Shown here: positions 1 through 8,364 of the stretch, one piece after another
Position numbering within the stretch: the first letter of the stretch is position 1
Layout of the letters: each line of letters starts with the position of its first letter
Notes under the pieces: generated by a model
What the model was told of the DNA's origin: nothing
Database searches by the model: none
What the model saw: the letters and a program-made list of their open reading frames with translations, nothing else
Assembly (NCBI RefSeq): GCF_023276405.1
Contig: NZ_JALRMO010000001.1
Coordinates: forward strand, 2,542,001 to 2,606,000
Length of the DNA stretch: 64,000 bases
Source of the DNA: Paenibacillus hamazuiensis
GTDB lineage: Bacteria > Bacillota > Bacilli > Paenibacillales > NBRC-103111
Direction: 5' to 3'
Made by a program: the position numbers and the translations under genes

Positions 1-738
1 ACGGAGAATATCAATGAAAAAGCCGATACTGCCCGGCAGTTATCAATACAAATGGCCGCAACGATCGATCACAACGCAAAAGAGATTGAATCTTTAGTCG
101 ATGGCATACAGAAGCTTGCTGGCTTCGGTCGGGACTCCCTTTACGTCGTTCGAAGTTTGGAAGGCAAAGCGAAGGAAATCGGTGAAATTTCAGGGGTTGT
201 CGGCGAACTTGCCGATCAGACTCATCTATTGGCATTAAACGCTTCCGTTGAAGCCGCGAGAGCCGGCGATCACGGACAAGGCTTTGCGGTCGTGGCTGGA
301 GAAGTGAAGAAGCTTGCCGGACAAAGTTCGCAAGCGGTTCACAACATCAATCGGCTTATAGAAGAAATTCAGACGGAAGTAAAGAAGACGGTGAATAAAA
401 TTACCGAGCAATTTGAAGCCGCCGATCGGGAATCGGCCCATGGCCAAGCAGCTGTTGTCGCTCTTCGAACGATTATCGGGGAAGCCGGGCAAGTAGCGCA
501 ATCCGTGGACCATATCGCCTTCACAGCTGCGAACCAGACCGAACAAGTACAAACGGCCTTCCGCGAAGCCCGGGAAGTCGCTGACATCGCATCGAAAATT
601 TGTTCGGGAGCCAAAGGAGTAGTGATCTCGACGCAAGAACAGACCGATGTAATGGAGGAAATCTCCGCCTCTACGGATGTATTGAGAGAACAATCCACCT
701 CTTTGATGAGACAAATTGAATTTTTTAGAGTGAAGTAA
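1..738 (+). CDS. Methyl-accepting chemotaxis protein, C-terminal part (5' truncated by window)
   Basis: The reading frame is open from base 1, so only the cytoplasmic signalling domain (245 residues) is present. It is a long heptad-rich coiled coil. The conserved hairpin tip that contacts CheA/CheW is visible as [20 protein letters not shown] near codons 70-90, followed by [15 protein letters not shown], which is diagnostic of the family. The ATG at 52 is internal to the coiled coil and is not the true start. Sensor domain, transmembrane segments and HAMP domain lie upstream of the window. No CheB/CheR-binding pentapeptide is seen at the C terminus, which ends IEFFRVK. It converges on the quinol oxidase operon and shares a bidirectional terminator with it. 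Confidence 0.95.
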   Translation, partial: TENINEKADTARQLSIQMAATIDHNAKEIESLVDGIQKLAGFGRDSLYVVRSLEGKAKEIGEISGVVGELADQTHLLALNASVEAARAGDHGQGFAVVAGEVKKLAGQSSQAVHNINRLIEEIQTEVKKTVNKITEQFEAADRESAHGQAAVVALRTIIGEAGQVAQSVDHIAFTAANQTEQVQTAFREAREVADIASKICSGAKGVVISTQEQTDVMEEISASTDVLREQSTSLMRQIEFFRVK

Positions 739-747
739 AAAAAAAAT

Positions 748-792
748 TCGACCGTCATGGGAAACCGAAAGCCTCCTCATGACGGTCTTTTT
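748..792. terminator. Bidirectional rho-independent terminator
   Basis: Perfect stem GACCGTCATG (750-759) with CATGACGGTC (778-787). It is followed on the plus strand by TTTTT and flanked on the other side by an A9 run at 738-746, which gives a U tract for minus-strand transcripts. It sits between two convergent genes. Confidence 0.9.
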
Positions 793-804
793 ATCATCTC
801 TATT

Positions 805-1128
805 TCAGTACATCGGATTATTTTCCATAATCCAGATGGAGCCGTACACGACCACGACAACGATGACCAGGCCGAGAATCAGCGTCATCAGATTATAGCG
901 AGGCCCCTTCTCTTCCCGCAAGTGCATGAAGAACAGCAGCTGCACTGCAAACTGCAGAACCGCTGTGCCGAGCAGGACGATGATCGTCGCCGTTTTCCCG
1001 AACCATCCGTTCAAAACCGCGAGAATCGGAATAATGGTCAGGACGATGGAAAGCGTGAATCCGAGAACATATTCCTTGAGCGAGCCGTGCCCACCGTGGT
1101 CAACAGAGCCAGAGCCATTGTGCGCCAT
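805..1128 (-). CDS. cyoD: Cytochrome o / aa3-type quinol oxidase subunit IV
   Basis: A 107-residue protein with three transmembrane helices (about residues 19-42, 47-69 and 79-103) and the family motif FFMHLREE between helices 2 and 3. It matches CyoD/QoxD in length and topology. This small subunit helps assemble the CuB centre in subunit I. It is last in the cyoABCD order, with its ATG one base after the cyoC stop, so translation is probably coupled. The N terminus is His/Gly rich, as is common in this subunit. Confidence 0.93.
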   Translation of the reverse strand: MAHNGSGSVDHGGHGSLKEYVLGFTLSIVLTIIPILAVLNGWFGKTATIIVLLGTAVLQFAVQLLFFMHLREEKGPRYNLMTLILGLVIVVVVVYGSIWIMENNPMY

Positions 1129-1129
1129 G

Positions 1130-1753
1130 TCACATCACCCCCATCAAGTAGACGAACGTGAAAACGAAAATCCAGACGGCGTCCAAAAAGTGCCAGTACA
1201 AGCTTGTAATATGCACCTTGCGCCGAGTGACCGGCGTAATGCCGCGCCGGGTAAGCTGGATGATGAGCGCGGTTATCCAGCAGATACCCAGTGATACATG
1301 CAGGCCGTGAGTACCGACAAGCGTAAAGAAACCGGATAAAAATGCACTGGAATAAATCGTATGTCCTTCACTTACGAGCTTCGAAAATTCGGTCACTTCC
1401 ATTCCGATAAAGCAGGCACCGAGCAGAACTGTAACGATAAGCCAGAAGATCAACCCTTTTCGATTGCCCGCATTCATGGCGAGAACTGCCAGACCGCTTG
1501 TGAAACTGCTGGTCAGCAGGATGAACGTTTCGGCAATGACGCCGGGCATTTCGAAGAGCTCTTTCGCCCCCGGCCCCCCTGCCGTATTCTCATGAAGAAC
1601 GAGATATGTTGCGAACAGAGCGGAGAACAAAATACAGTCGGTAATCAGAAAAATCCAAAATCCGAACTTGCGAAGCTCTTCCAGATCGTGATGGCCTTCA
1701 TGGCCCCCCGCATGGGCGAGTGCCTGCGAACGATTGTGGGTTTGCGCCATCAT
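1130..1753 (-). CDS. cyoC: Quinol oxidase subunit III
   Basis: A 207-residue, five-helix COX3-family membrane protein. Recognisable segments include FLITDCILFSALFATYLVL near the N terminus and YWHFLDAVWIFVFTFVYL at the C terminus, the usual end of CyoC/QoxC. It lacks the two extra N-terminal helices of cytochrome c oxidase subunit III, as expected for quinol oxidases. Its ATG overlaps the cyoB stop by four bases (ATGA), so the two are translationally coupled. An N-terminal His-rich stretch (HAGGHEGHHDLEE) precedes the first helix. Confidence 0.95.
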   Translation of the reverse strand: MMAQTHNRSQALAHAGGHEGHHDLEELRKFGFWIFLITDCILFSALFATYLVLHENTAGGPGAKELFEMPGVIAETFILLTSSFTSGLAVLAMNAGNRKGLIFWLIVTVLLGACFIGMEVTEFSKLVSEGHTIYSSAFLSGFFTLVGTHGLHVSLGICWITALIIQLTRRGITPVTRRKVHITSLYWHFLDAVWIFVFTFVYLMGVM

Positions 1754-3720
1754 ACGCCCCCCCTTGCTTCAGCTTCCATGCGTTTGATTTCATCCACAGG
1801 AATATAATAATCGGTGTCGTAGTTGAACGAGTGCGCCAGCATCGTCGCAGCGACGCCGATGAAACCGGGAATCGCAATCCAGAGCCAGTGAAACACGAGA
1901 CCGAAGCCAACAATAAACCAGCAGATGGATTGTATAAACGGGAGCGGCGAATTTTTCGGCATATGAATCGGTTCGAGCTCCGGCTTCGCCTTCGGTGCCT
2001 TACCTGCGGCGATACGCTCCTTCTCTTCCCACCAGTCGTCGCGGTCTGTGACGATCGGCGTCATCGCAAAATTGTACATCGGCGCAGGCGACGGAATTGA
2101 CCATTCCAGCGTGCGTGCGCCCCATGGATCTCCGGTGGTGTCCTTTTCCATAAACTTGATGCTGTGAGCGATTTGCCAAACCTGGAACAGGAAGCCGAGT
2201 CCCATCAGGAAGCCGCCGATCGTCGATATAAAGTTCAGCGCCCACCAGCCGGTATCCCAGCCGTAGGAGCTCACGCGGCGGGTCATGCCGTCAAGACCAA
2301 CTACATATTGAGGCATAAAGCACACATAAAAACCGATGTTCCAAGTCCAGAACGCCCATTTTCCGATCGTTTCATTTAGCTTGAAGCCAAACATTTTCGG
2401 CCACCAGTAACTCAAGCCCGCGAAGTAGCCGAAGGCAACGCCGCCGATCAGCACCTGGTGAAAGTGGGCGATCAGGAAATAGCTGTTATGGAACTGAAAA
2501 TCCGCAGGCGCGACAGAGAGCATGACACCGGTCATACCGCCGATGACAAAGCAGGGAATGAATCCGATCGTCCAAAGCATCGGTGTTGTAATCGTAATCC
2601 GGCCGCGATACATCGTGAACAGCCAGTTGAAAATTTTGACTCCCGTCGGAATCGCAATGATCATGGTTGTAATCGCGAAGAAGAGATTGACATCCGCACC
2701 GGATCCCATCGTAAAAAAATGATGGAGCCATGTAAAGTACGCCATGAGGCTGATGCTTATCATCGCAAACACCATGGAACCGTAGCCGAACAAACGTTTC
2801 TTCGAGAAGGTCGCCACGATCTCCGAGAAAATCCCGAAAGCGGGCAGCACGACGATGTAAACTTCCGGGTGCCCCCACATCCAGATCAGGTTAACGTACA
2901 TCATGGCGTTGCCGCCGCCGTCCATCGTGAAGAAATGCGCTCCCAAAAAACGGTCCAGAAACAGAAGCGCCAGCGTGACGGTCAGCACGGGGAACGCGAC
3001 GATGATCGCAATGCAGCTTGAGAGCACCGACCATGTAAACATCGGCACTTTCGACCAAGTCATTCCGGGCGCACGCATTTTGACGATGGTCACTATGAAG
3101 TTGATTCCCGTCATCAACGATCCGATCCCGGAAATCTGCACACCCCAGATGTAGAAATCCTCCCCTACGCCGGGGCTGCCCGTCAATTCCGAGAGCGGCG
3201 GATACGACAGCCAGCCGGCATTCGCCGATCCACCGATAACGAACGACATATTGAACAGCATCGCACCGAAGAAAAACAGCCAGAAGCTGAGCGAATTCAG
3301 GAACGGAAAAGCGACGTCACGCGCGCCGATTTGCAGCGGTACCGCGATGTTGAATAAGCCGAACATGAGCGGCATTGCCATGAACAAGATCATGATGACA
3401 CCGTGAGTCGTGAACACCTCGTTATAGTGTTCCGGCGACAAAAACTTCATATCGGGAAAAGCGAGCTGCGTCCGCATCATCAGCGCGTCGACGCCGCCGC
3501 GGAACAGCATGAGGAGCGAAGCGATAATGTACATAATTCCGACTCGTTTATGATCGACGGTCGTCAACCACTCGCGCCAAAGCCAGCCCCATTTCTTGAA
3601 ATATGTCAGCACTATGACGATGGCTGCCATCGTCAGAACGATGGCGACGTCCGCTCCGTAAATCAGCGGGTCGCCGGTGACGAAAAACCACGAAGCAAAA
3701 TCTTTTATTTGGTCAATCAC
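1750..3720 (-). CDS. cyoB: Quinol oxidase subunit I (haem-copper catalytic subunit)
   Basis: Subunit I of a haem-copper oxidase reduces O2 at the binuclear haem/CuB centre and pumps protons. WGHPEVYIVVLPAFG contains the CuB His and the cross-linked Tyr, HHFFTMG carries the further CuB His pair, and AHFHQVLIGG supplies the haem ligands. At about 656 residues with roughly 15 predicted helices it matches CyoB/QoxB. An upstream in-frame ATG at 3744 gives eight more residues and an 11-bp overlap with cyoA. I prefer the GTG at 3720 because GAGAGG lies nine bases upstream, whereas neither upstream ATG has a properly spaced ribosome binding site. The electron donor is probably menaquinol in a Firmicute (inference). 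Confidence 0.94.
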   Translation of the reverse strand: MIDQIKDFASWFFVTGDPLIYGADVAIVLTMAAIVIVLTYFKKWGWLWREWLTTVDHKRVGIMYIIASLLMLFRGGVDALMMRTQLAFPDMKFLSPEHYNEVFTTHGVIMILFMAMPLMFGLFNIAVPLQIGARDVAFPFLNSLSFWLFFFGAMLFNMSFVIGGSANAGWLSYPPLSELTGSPGVGEDFYIWGVQISGIGSLMTGINFIVTIVKMRAPGMTWSKVPMFTWSVLSSCIAIIVAFPVLTVTLALLFLDRFLGAHFFTMDGGGNAMMYVNLIWMWGHPEVYIVVLPAFGIFSEIVATFSKKRLFGYGSMVFAMISISLMAYFTWLHHFFTMGSGADVNLFFAITTMIIAIPTGVKIFNWLFTMYRGRITITTPMLWTIGFIPCFVIGGMTGVMLSVAPADFQFHNSYFLIAHFHQVLIGGVAFGYFAGLSYWWPKMFGFKLNETIGKWAFWTWNIGFYVCFMPQYVVGLDGMTRRVSSYGWDTGWWALNFISTIGGFLMGLGFLFQVWQIAHSIKFMEKDTTGDPWGARTLEWSIPSPAPMYNFAMTPIVTDRDDWWEEKERIAAGKAPKAKPELEPIHMPKNSPLPFIQSICWFIVGFGLVFHWLWIAIPGFIGVAATMLAHSFNYDTDYYIPVDEIKRMEAEARGGV

Positions 3721-3733
3721 GGAAGTCATCCTC

Positions 3734-4768
3734 TCATTTGCCATGATTCATATGCATGCCGTCCATGTGATGATTGGATTGGCCGGAATTGCCCATGTCA
3801 TGGACATCCTTCTGCGCATTATTGCCGGGTGGAAGCTGTCCGCCCTCGGTATGCTCCGCCGCCTTCTCGCCGCTGAGAGTTTGCGCCTTCCGGGTAATCC
3901 CCGGAGGCGCTCCGCGGCTCATGGAGTACTCGTGGACAATTTTCTCGAACAAGCCGGACGGAATCGAAGCGTATGTAATGCGGTCCGAGATTCCGGGCAG
4001 CGCAAGCTTTTGATAGCCTTCGTCCGTCAGCGCGTTTCCGCTCCCCTTGGCTTCCGTTACCCATTTATCGAAATCCGCCTGGGTAACGGCCTTCGCGGTA
4101 AAACCCATTTTCGCGAATTCGCGGCCTGTAAAATTGGCTCCGGTGCCCATATAATTACCCGGCTCGTCCGCTTGAAGATAAAGCGTCGTCGACATGCCGG
4201 ACATCGTGTAAATCATCCCGCCAAGCTGCGGCACCCAAAACGAGTTCATCGGACCATCCGAGGTGAGCTCGAACTTAATCGGTGTACGTTCCGGAATGAC
4301 CAGGTAGTTGACGGTTGCGATACCTTGCTCCGGATACTGAAACAGCCATTTCCAGTTTAAAGACGTCACCTGGATCGTGACGGGTTTCTTCTCAGATTCG
4401 AGCGGTTTAGCCGGATCAAGCGCGTACGTATAACGCGCCGTCGCAATGGCCAGGACCAAAATGACGAGAATCGGGATACCCCACCAAATAATCTCCAGTT
4501 TAGTACTGTGAGACCATATGGGCTGGTAGGGCGCATTGTTGTTCTTCTTGTCGCGGAAGCGCCATACAATCCAGGCCGTAAGAAGCAGAACCGGGACCAA
4601 TATAATAAGACAGAGCAGTATCGTGAAATTGATCAAATCACGCTGCTGGGCGCCAATTGGCCCCTTCGGATCGAAGACGATCATCGACTCGCAGCCCGTG
4701 GTTAGCGTGAAAATGCCCGCGACGACGCCAAGCGCGGTAAAGCCTCGCAGCATATTCGCAATTTTCAT
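3734..4768 (-). CDS. cyoA: Quinol oxidase subunit II, lipoprotein
   Basis: A 344-residue subunit II with a lipoprotein signal (lipobox TTGC, Cys26), two membrane helices and a cupredoxin-fold periplasmic domain (TSLNWKWLFQYPEQGIATVNYL onward). The CuA ligand set of cytochrome c oxidases is absent: the loop reads GANFTGREFAKMGF with no Cys, so this is a quinol rather than a cytochrome c oxidase. The start is MKIANMLRGF, with GAGGG about five bases upstream; a longer frame to 4804 lacks this support. The C terminus ends in a His/Met-rich tail (NHHMDGMHMNHGK), suggestive of copper binding. It is first in the operon. Confidence 0.95.
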   Translation of the reverse strand: MKIANMLRGFTALGVVAGIFTLTTGCESMIVFDPKGPIGAQQRDLINFTILLCLIILVPVLLLTAWIVWRFRDKKNNNAPYQPIWSHSTKLEIIWWGIPILVILVLAIATARYTYALDPAKPLESEKKPVTIQVTSLNWKWLFQYPEQGIATVNYLVIPERTPIKFELTSDGPMNSFWVPQLGGMIYTMSGMSTTLYLQADEPGNYMGTGANFTGREFAKMGFTAKAVTQADFDKWVTEAKGSGNALTDEGYQKLALPGISDRITYASIPSGLFEKIVHEYSMSRGAPPGITRKAQTLSGEKAAEHTEGGQLPPGNNAQKDVHDMGNSGQSNHHMDGMHMNHGK

Positions 4769-5032
4769 AAGTCCCTCATCTCCTAAGCAGTACTGAGCAT
4801 TCACTTATTTAGCCTCAGGGATGTCATTAACATGTATAGTGTCCGTAATAATTTGAAAAATATAACATATTTCAACTTTATTTCTAAAATAGTTTGTATA
4901 CGCTATTGTCTGCCTCGAAGCCAGTTTATCGAATCCGGTGTTATCTTTAAAAGAATTTATGCTACTAAGAAGGAAATAACCGATTCATATCGAATAGTTG
5001 TTATTTGAAACTTATGAATTGCATACACTGCT

Positions 5033-5198
5033 AAATTAGGTGCCCTTGTGAAGACAAGGGGTAACAGGGAATCGGGTGCAAATCCCGAGCGGTCCCGCCA
5101 CTGTAATCGGGGAGTTACTCTCAGGCGAAGTCACTCGTAATCATACGGGGAAGACGAGAGAAAACGAAGAACCGAGAGCCAGGAGACCTACCTAATTT
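5033..5198 (+). promoter_or_regulatory. Cobalamin (AdoCbl) riboswitch
   Basis: Closing stem AAATTAGG (5033-5040) pairs with CCTAATTT (5191-5198). Inside are the conserved elements of the class: GGGAATCGGGTGCAAATCCCGAGC, the B12-box-like GGTCCCGCCACTGTAATCGG, and GAGAGCCAGGAGACC near the 3' end. It lies upstream of cbiMNQO and is followed by a terminator hairpin, so cobalamin most likely causes premature termination. The 228 bases before it (4805-5032) are AT-rich and must hold the divergent cyo and cbi promoters. I see no convincing -35/-10 pair there. Confidence 0.95.
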
Positions 5199-5241
5199 AA
5201 ACACCCACAAGCCTTCGCGGAAAGGAGAGGTGTACGAAACC

Positions 5242-5277
5242 ATGTGCCGACTATTTTTCTTCATAGCCGTCTATTGA
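5242..5277 (+). CDS. Possible 11-residue leader peptide in the cbi riboswitch expression platform
   Basis: ATG-TGC-CGA...TAT-TGA encodes MCRLFFFIAVY between the riboswitch aptamer and the terminator. AGGAGAGG lies 11 bases upstream of the ATG, a little far for an ideal site. The same bases can pair (CGACTAT with ATAGCCG around the T-rich loop), and GTACG/CGTAC arms flank the segment, so the sequence may be conserved as RNA structure rather than for coding. No homologue is recognised. Confidence 0.25.
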   Translation: MCRLFFFIAVY

Positions 5278-5289
5278 AGCGTACTCCGT

Positions 5290-5318
5290 AACCAATCCAA
5301 TCTTGGGTTGGTTTTTTT
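5290..5318 (+). terminator. Riboswitch-controlled terminator before cbiM
   Basis: AACCAATCC (5290-5298) pairs with GGGTTGGTT (5305-5312), followed by a T7 run. It is placed between the cobalamin riboswitch and the cbiM ribosome binding site, as expected for an attenuation platform. Confidence 0.85.
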
Positions 5319-5355
5319 GTTGTTCGATCCATTTTAGTTACAGGAGGAAATGCAA

Positions 5356-6123
5356 ATGAAAGTCCAAAAAACAGCGAGCACCTTATTATTAATTCTAGGG
5401 TTTACCCTGTACTTTGCCGTAAATGAACCTCAGTCCGCTTATGCCATGCATATTATGGAGGGTTTTCTTCCCTTGGGTTGGGCAATTTTTTGGTGGGTTT
5501 TGTTCTTGCCGTTCTTTATATTGGGGCTGCGGGCGTTGATCAGAATAACAAAGGAAACACCCGAGTTGAAAATTATGCTGGGCTTAGCCGGCGCGTTTAC
5601 ATTCGTCCTTTCGGCGCTTAAGATCCCGTCGGTTACAGGCAGCAGCTCGCATCCGACCGGGACCGGTCTCGGAGCGGTTATGTTTGGGGCGCTGCCTATG
5701 AGCGTGCTTGGCTCCATCGTCTTGTTATTCCAGGCTTTGCTGCTCGCGCACGGTGGCTTAACCACATTGGGGGCCAACGCTTTCTCGATGGCTGTCATTG
5801 GACCGATCATTGGCTATACCGTTTATAAAGGAATGATGAAGTCGACGGGGAAGCAGAAGCTGGCTATTTTTACGGCTGCCGCATCGGCCGATTTATCCAC
5901 CTATGTCGTCACTTCCATCCAAATGGCATTAGCGTTTCCGGCGGAGAGCGGCGGGATCCTGGTCTCTTTTGTTAAGTTCGGCGGCATATTTGCACTAACT
6001 CAAATCCCTTTAGCGATAAGTGAAGGTATTCTGACCGTATTGATTTGGAACTGGCTGCAAACCTACAGCTCGGAGGAGCTGTCCGTACTGCAGCGTAAAA
6101 TGAAAGGAGCAAATCAATCATGA
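5356..6123 (+). CDS. cbiM: Cobalt ECF transporter substrate-capture component
   Basis: CbiM is the membrane S-component that binds Co2+. The signal peptide ends AYA, leaving a mature N terminus MHIMEGFLP, the conserved N-terminal segment whose Met/His backbone chelates the metal. Later motifs [17 protein letters not shown] and the helical core are typical. The ATG at 5356 is preferred over 5350, because AGGAGG (5342-5347) is eight bases from the former and only two from the latter. It is the first gene of cbiMNQO under a cobalamin riboswitch, which makes cobalt rather than nickel the likely substrate. The length of 255 residues is usual. Confidence 0.95.
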   Translation: MKVQKTASTLLLILGFTLYFAVNEPQSAYAMHIMEGFLPLGWAIFWWVLFLPFFILGLRALIRITKETPELKIMLGLAGAFTFVLSALKIPSVTGSSSHPTGTGLGAVMFGALPMSVLGSIVLLFQALLLAHGGLTTLGANAFSMAVIGPIIGYTVYKGMMKSTGKQKLAIFTAAASADLSTYVVTSIQMALAFPAESGGILVSFVKFGGIFALTQIPLAISEGILTVLIWNWLQTYSSEELSVLQRKMKGANQS

Positions 6124-6395
6124 CAAATCGAAGCAAAAATATATTGATGTTACTGGCTGTGATCCTGCTCGCTGTTCTCCCCCTGCTCTTCGTCAATGGT
6201 GACTTTGGCGGAGCAGACGATGCCGCGGAGCAAGCGATCGCCGAGCTTAGCCCCTCCTACCGGCCATGGTTTTCATCGCTGTTTGAGCTTCCTTCCGAAA
6301 CCGAAAGCATGTTGTTCGCGCTGCAGGCAGCTATTGGAGCCGGCTTTATCGGTTATGTGATTGGATGGTTTAAAGGCAAATCCAAAGCCCAATGA
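6120..6395 (+). CDS. cbiN: Cobalt transporter auxiliary component
   Basis: A 91-residue protein with two membrane helices (about residues 8-25 and 66-85) flanking an extracytoplasmic loop that contains [12 protein letters not shown] and the typical [36 protein letters not shown] pattern (split here by description; key residues are YRPW and PSETE). CbiN stimulates metal loading of CbiM. Its ATG overlaps the cbiM stop by four bases, and its own stop overlaps the cbiQ start by four. Confidence 0.94.
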   Translation: MTNRSKNILMLLAVILLAVLPLLFVNGDFGGADDAAEQAIAELSPSYRPWFSSLFELPSETESMLFALQAAIGAGFIGYVIGWFKGKSKAQ

Positions 6396-7195
6396 TCAAG
6401 ATAATTGACACACTTTCATACAAGAATAAGCTAAGAAATGTGTCTCCCTTGTGGAAGTGTACATTCGCAGCTTTGTTGTTTATCCTCTCCTACCTATCGC
6501 ATCCTTTCGTACAATTCGCCATTATGAGCTGGATGTGTATATGGACGGTCATATACGCCCGTATCCCTGTCAAATATTATTTCGTATTGATAGGTGTACC
6601 ATGTTTGTTTTATGCGGCTAGTCTGCCGGCCATCATCCTCGAGATTGAGCCGCTCGGTGAAGCTCTTCCCATGGCTTCGAAGTCGATTCTATTCGTCATT
6701 GCCCATTGGGCGGTCAGTGTCACCGAAACTGGAATTTGGAAGGCGGGCCATCTTTTCGCTCGTGTTGCGGCTTGTTTATCCTGTCTCACTTTCGTAACGC
6801 TTACGATCCCGACTACGGAGCTGTTTCAAGTTTTGAAAAAGCTGCGCATGCCCTCTTTAGTCCTGGAATTGATGCTGATCATGTACCGGTTCCTCTTTTT
6901 GCTTCTGGATACCGCCTCTACCATGTACAAAGCTCAATTAACGCGCGGAGGGCATGCAAACTTTCGAAGCAAGCTTACTGACATGTCCGTCTTGATCGTA
7001 AGACTGTTCGATAAAACGATGCACCGTTACAAGGGACTATCATACGGACTCACCGCAAGGGGATTTACGGAGGAAATTCAGATGGCACCGTATGCCGCGA
7101 AGCCGATGCCGCCCCGCTATAACTGGGAAGGCCGCATAGGTATCGTGATCCTGGTGCTTATTGAAATATGGTTCCGATGGAGGGAAACGGTATGA
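6392..7195 (+). CDS. cbiQ: Cobalt ECF transporter T-component (energy-coupling transmembrane protein)
   Basis: A 267-residue CbiQ-family protein with four to six helices. It carries the two cytoplasmic coupling motifs near the C-terminal half (AQLTRGG and SYGLTARGF), which dock on the ATPase. It is tightly packed by four-base overlaps with cbiN and cbiO. It links ATP hydrolysis by CbiO to metal release from CbiM. Confidence 0.93.
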   Translation: MIKIIDTLSYKNKLRNVSPLWKCTFAALLFILSYLSHPFVQFAIMSWMCIWTVIYARIPVKYYFVLIGVPCLFYAASLPAIILEIEPLGEALPMASKSILFVIAHWAVSVTETGIWKAGHLFARVAACLSCLTFVTLTIPTTELFQVLKKLRMPSLVLELMLIMYRFLFLLLDTASTMYKAQLTRGGHANFRSKLTDMSVLIVRLFDKTMHRYKGLSYGLTARGFTEEIQMAPYAAKPMPPRYNWEGRIGIVILVLIEIWFRWRETV

Positions 7196-8025
7196 AATCG
7201 ATTCTGGAAGCGCGTAGCGTAAGCTTTAGCTATCCGGGCAGTGAACATGAAGCTCTCTGCGGCCTGACCATGTGCATACCGGCTGGAAAGAAGATCGCCA
7301 TTTGCGGACACAACGGCTGCGGAAAATCCACCTTTTTCCTCCACGCTGTCGGCATTCACAGACCTGTCAGCGGGGAGCTATTGTGGAACGGCTCCCCTAT
7401 CGTTTATCATCCCGCAGGTCTGAAACAGCTCAGACAACAAATCGGATTGGTATTTCAGGACCCTGAACACCAGCTCATTTTGAATACGCCTTTTGAAGAT
7501 GTTTCGTACGGTCTCCGCAATGCCGGAATGCCGGAACAAGAAATAAGCGTACGTACGCAAAATATGCTTGCAAGCATGAACCTCGGGCATTTGGCGGGCA
7601 CGCCTATCCATCACTTAAGTCTGGGTCAAAAAAAGCGTGTCGCCCTCGCAGGAGTTCTGGCTCTGGAACCTGAGCTTCTCTTGCTGGACGAGCCCACAGC
7701 TTACCTGGATCGTGTTTCCGAGCATAAATTGGTGGAAGAATTGAACCGCATTCATGCAAATGGCATTACAATCGTGATGGCTACGCATGATATGAATTTG
7801 GCCTATTCGTGGGCTGATTGGGTCTTCGTCATGGATCAAGGGAAATGTTTGGCGGAAGGACCTCCGTCTGAGGTGTTTGCCAGGGAGGAACAGATTCTTT
7901 CTCTCGGTATGGAGCTTCCCTTACTGCTTGAATTATGGAAGGCTCTGCCCAAAACAGTACGTATGGAGGCATTGCCTCCGCGAAGCTTAGCCGAGTTTAA
8001 GCTGCTCATGGAAAAAATGCAATAA
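7192..8025 (+). CDS. cbiO: Cobalt ECF transporter ATPase
   Basis: An ABC ATPase of 277 residues: Walker A GHNGCGKST, Q-loop LVFQDPEHQL, signature LSLGQKKRVA, Walker B LLLLDEPTA and H-loop ATHD. The C-terminal ~35 residues are typical of CbiO. The start is MKSILEARS at 7192, where GGAGGG lies seven bases upstream and the ATG overlaps the cbiQ stop (ATGA). The longer frame from 7168 has no such site. It is last in the operon and is followed by a strong terminator. Confidence 0.95.
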   Translation: MKSILEARSVSFSYPGSEHEALCGLTMCIPAGKKIAICGHNGCGKSTFFLHAVGIHRPVSGELLWNGSPIVYHPAGLKQLRQQIGLVFQDPEHQLILNTPFEDVSYGLRNAGMPEQEISVRTQNMLASMNLGHLAGTPIHHLSLGQKKRVALAGVLALEPELLLLDEPTAYLDRVSEHKLVEELNRIHANGITIVMATHDMNLAYSWADWVFVMDQGKCLAEGPPSEVFAREEQILSLGMELPLLLELWKALPKTVRMEALPPRSLAEFKLLMEKMQ

Positions 8026-8073
8026 GACTCAACATAAATTCTGCGTCATCAATCAAATCACTGTACAGTACAA

Positions 8074-8122
8074 AACGGAGCGTCGACGGATTTATTTCTT
8101 CCGTTAAACGCTCCGTTTTTTT
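8074..8122 (+). terminator. Rho-independent terminator of cbiMNQO
   Basis: AACGGAGCGT (8074-8083) pairs with ACGCTCCGTT (8108-8117), followed by a T-rich run to 8122. Confidence 0.9.
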
Positions 8123-8139
8123 ATCTGCGAACCTCTTGT

Positions 8140-8274
8140 TTATTGCAATTTGAATGCGGCTATGGCTCTGTTCAAATCCAAGGCCAGCTGAGCGAGCGAT
8201 TGGGACGTCGACCCCGTTTCCTCGCTGAAGGCTGCCGCTTCCGGCCAGTTGGCCGATAACTCTTCAAGCGGACA
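8140..8274 (-). pseudogene. Remnant of a chemotaxis receptor C terminus
   Basis: The minus strand encodes a 44-residue tail ending at a TAA (8140-8142): LEELSANWPEAAAFSEETG, then STSQSLAQLALDLNRAIAAF and KLQ. The EE-x-AAAFSEET-x-S-x-Q-L-x-x-LA-x-L pattern is the standard last helix of methyl-accepting chemotaxis proteins. No start codon or upstream receptor sequence remains: the frame runs into the leader of the next, plus-strand gene. It is a short decayed fragment. Confidence 0.6.
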
Positions 8275-8364
8275 ATGTACACCAATGTAGAATGTTTTTA
8301 TGTTACACTAAGTATGATCAACACGGCCAGAAGAAAGACTCGGACCAAGGAGACACCCTTCCAA

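Noticed and set aside
3734-4768. Cytochrome c oxidase (caa3-type) subunit II
   Set aside because: The CuA ligands (two Cys, His, Met) are missing in the periplasmic domain and there is no haem c domain.
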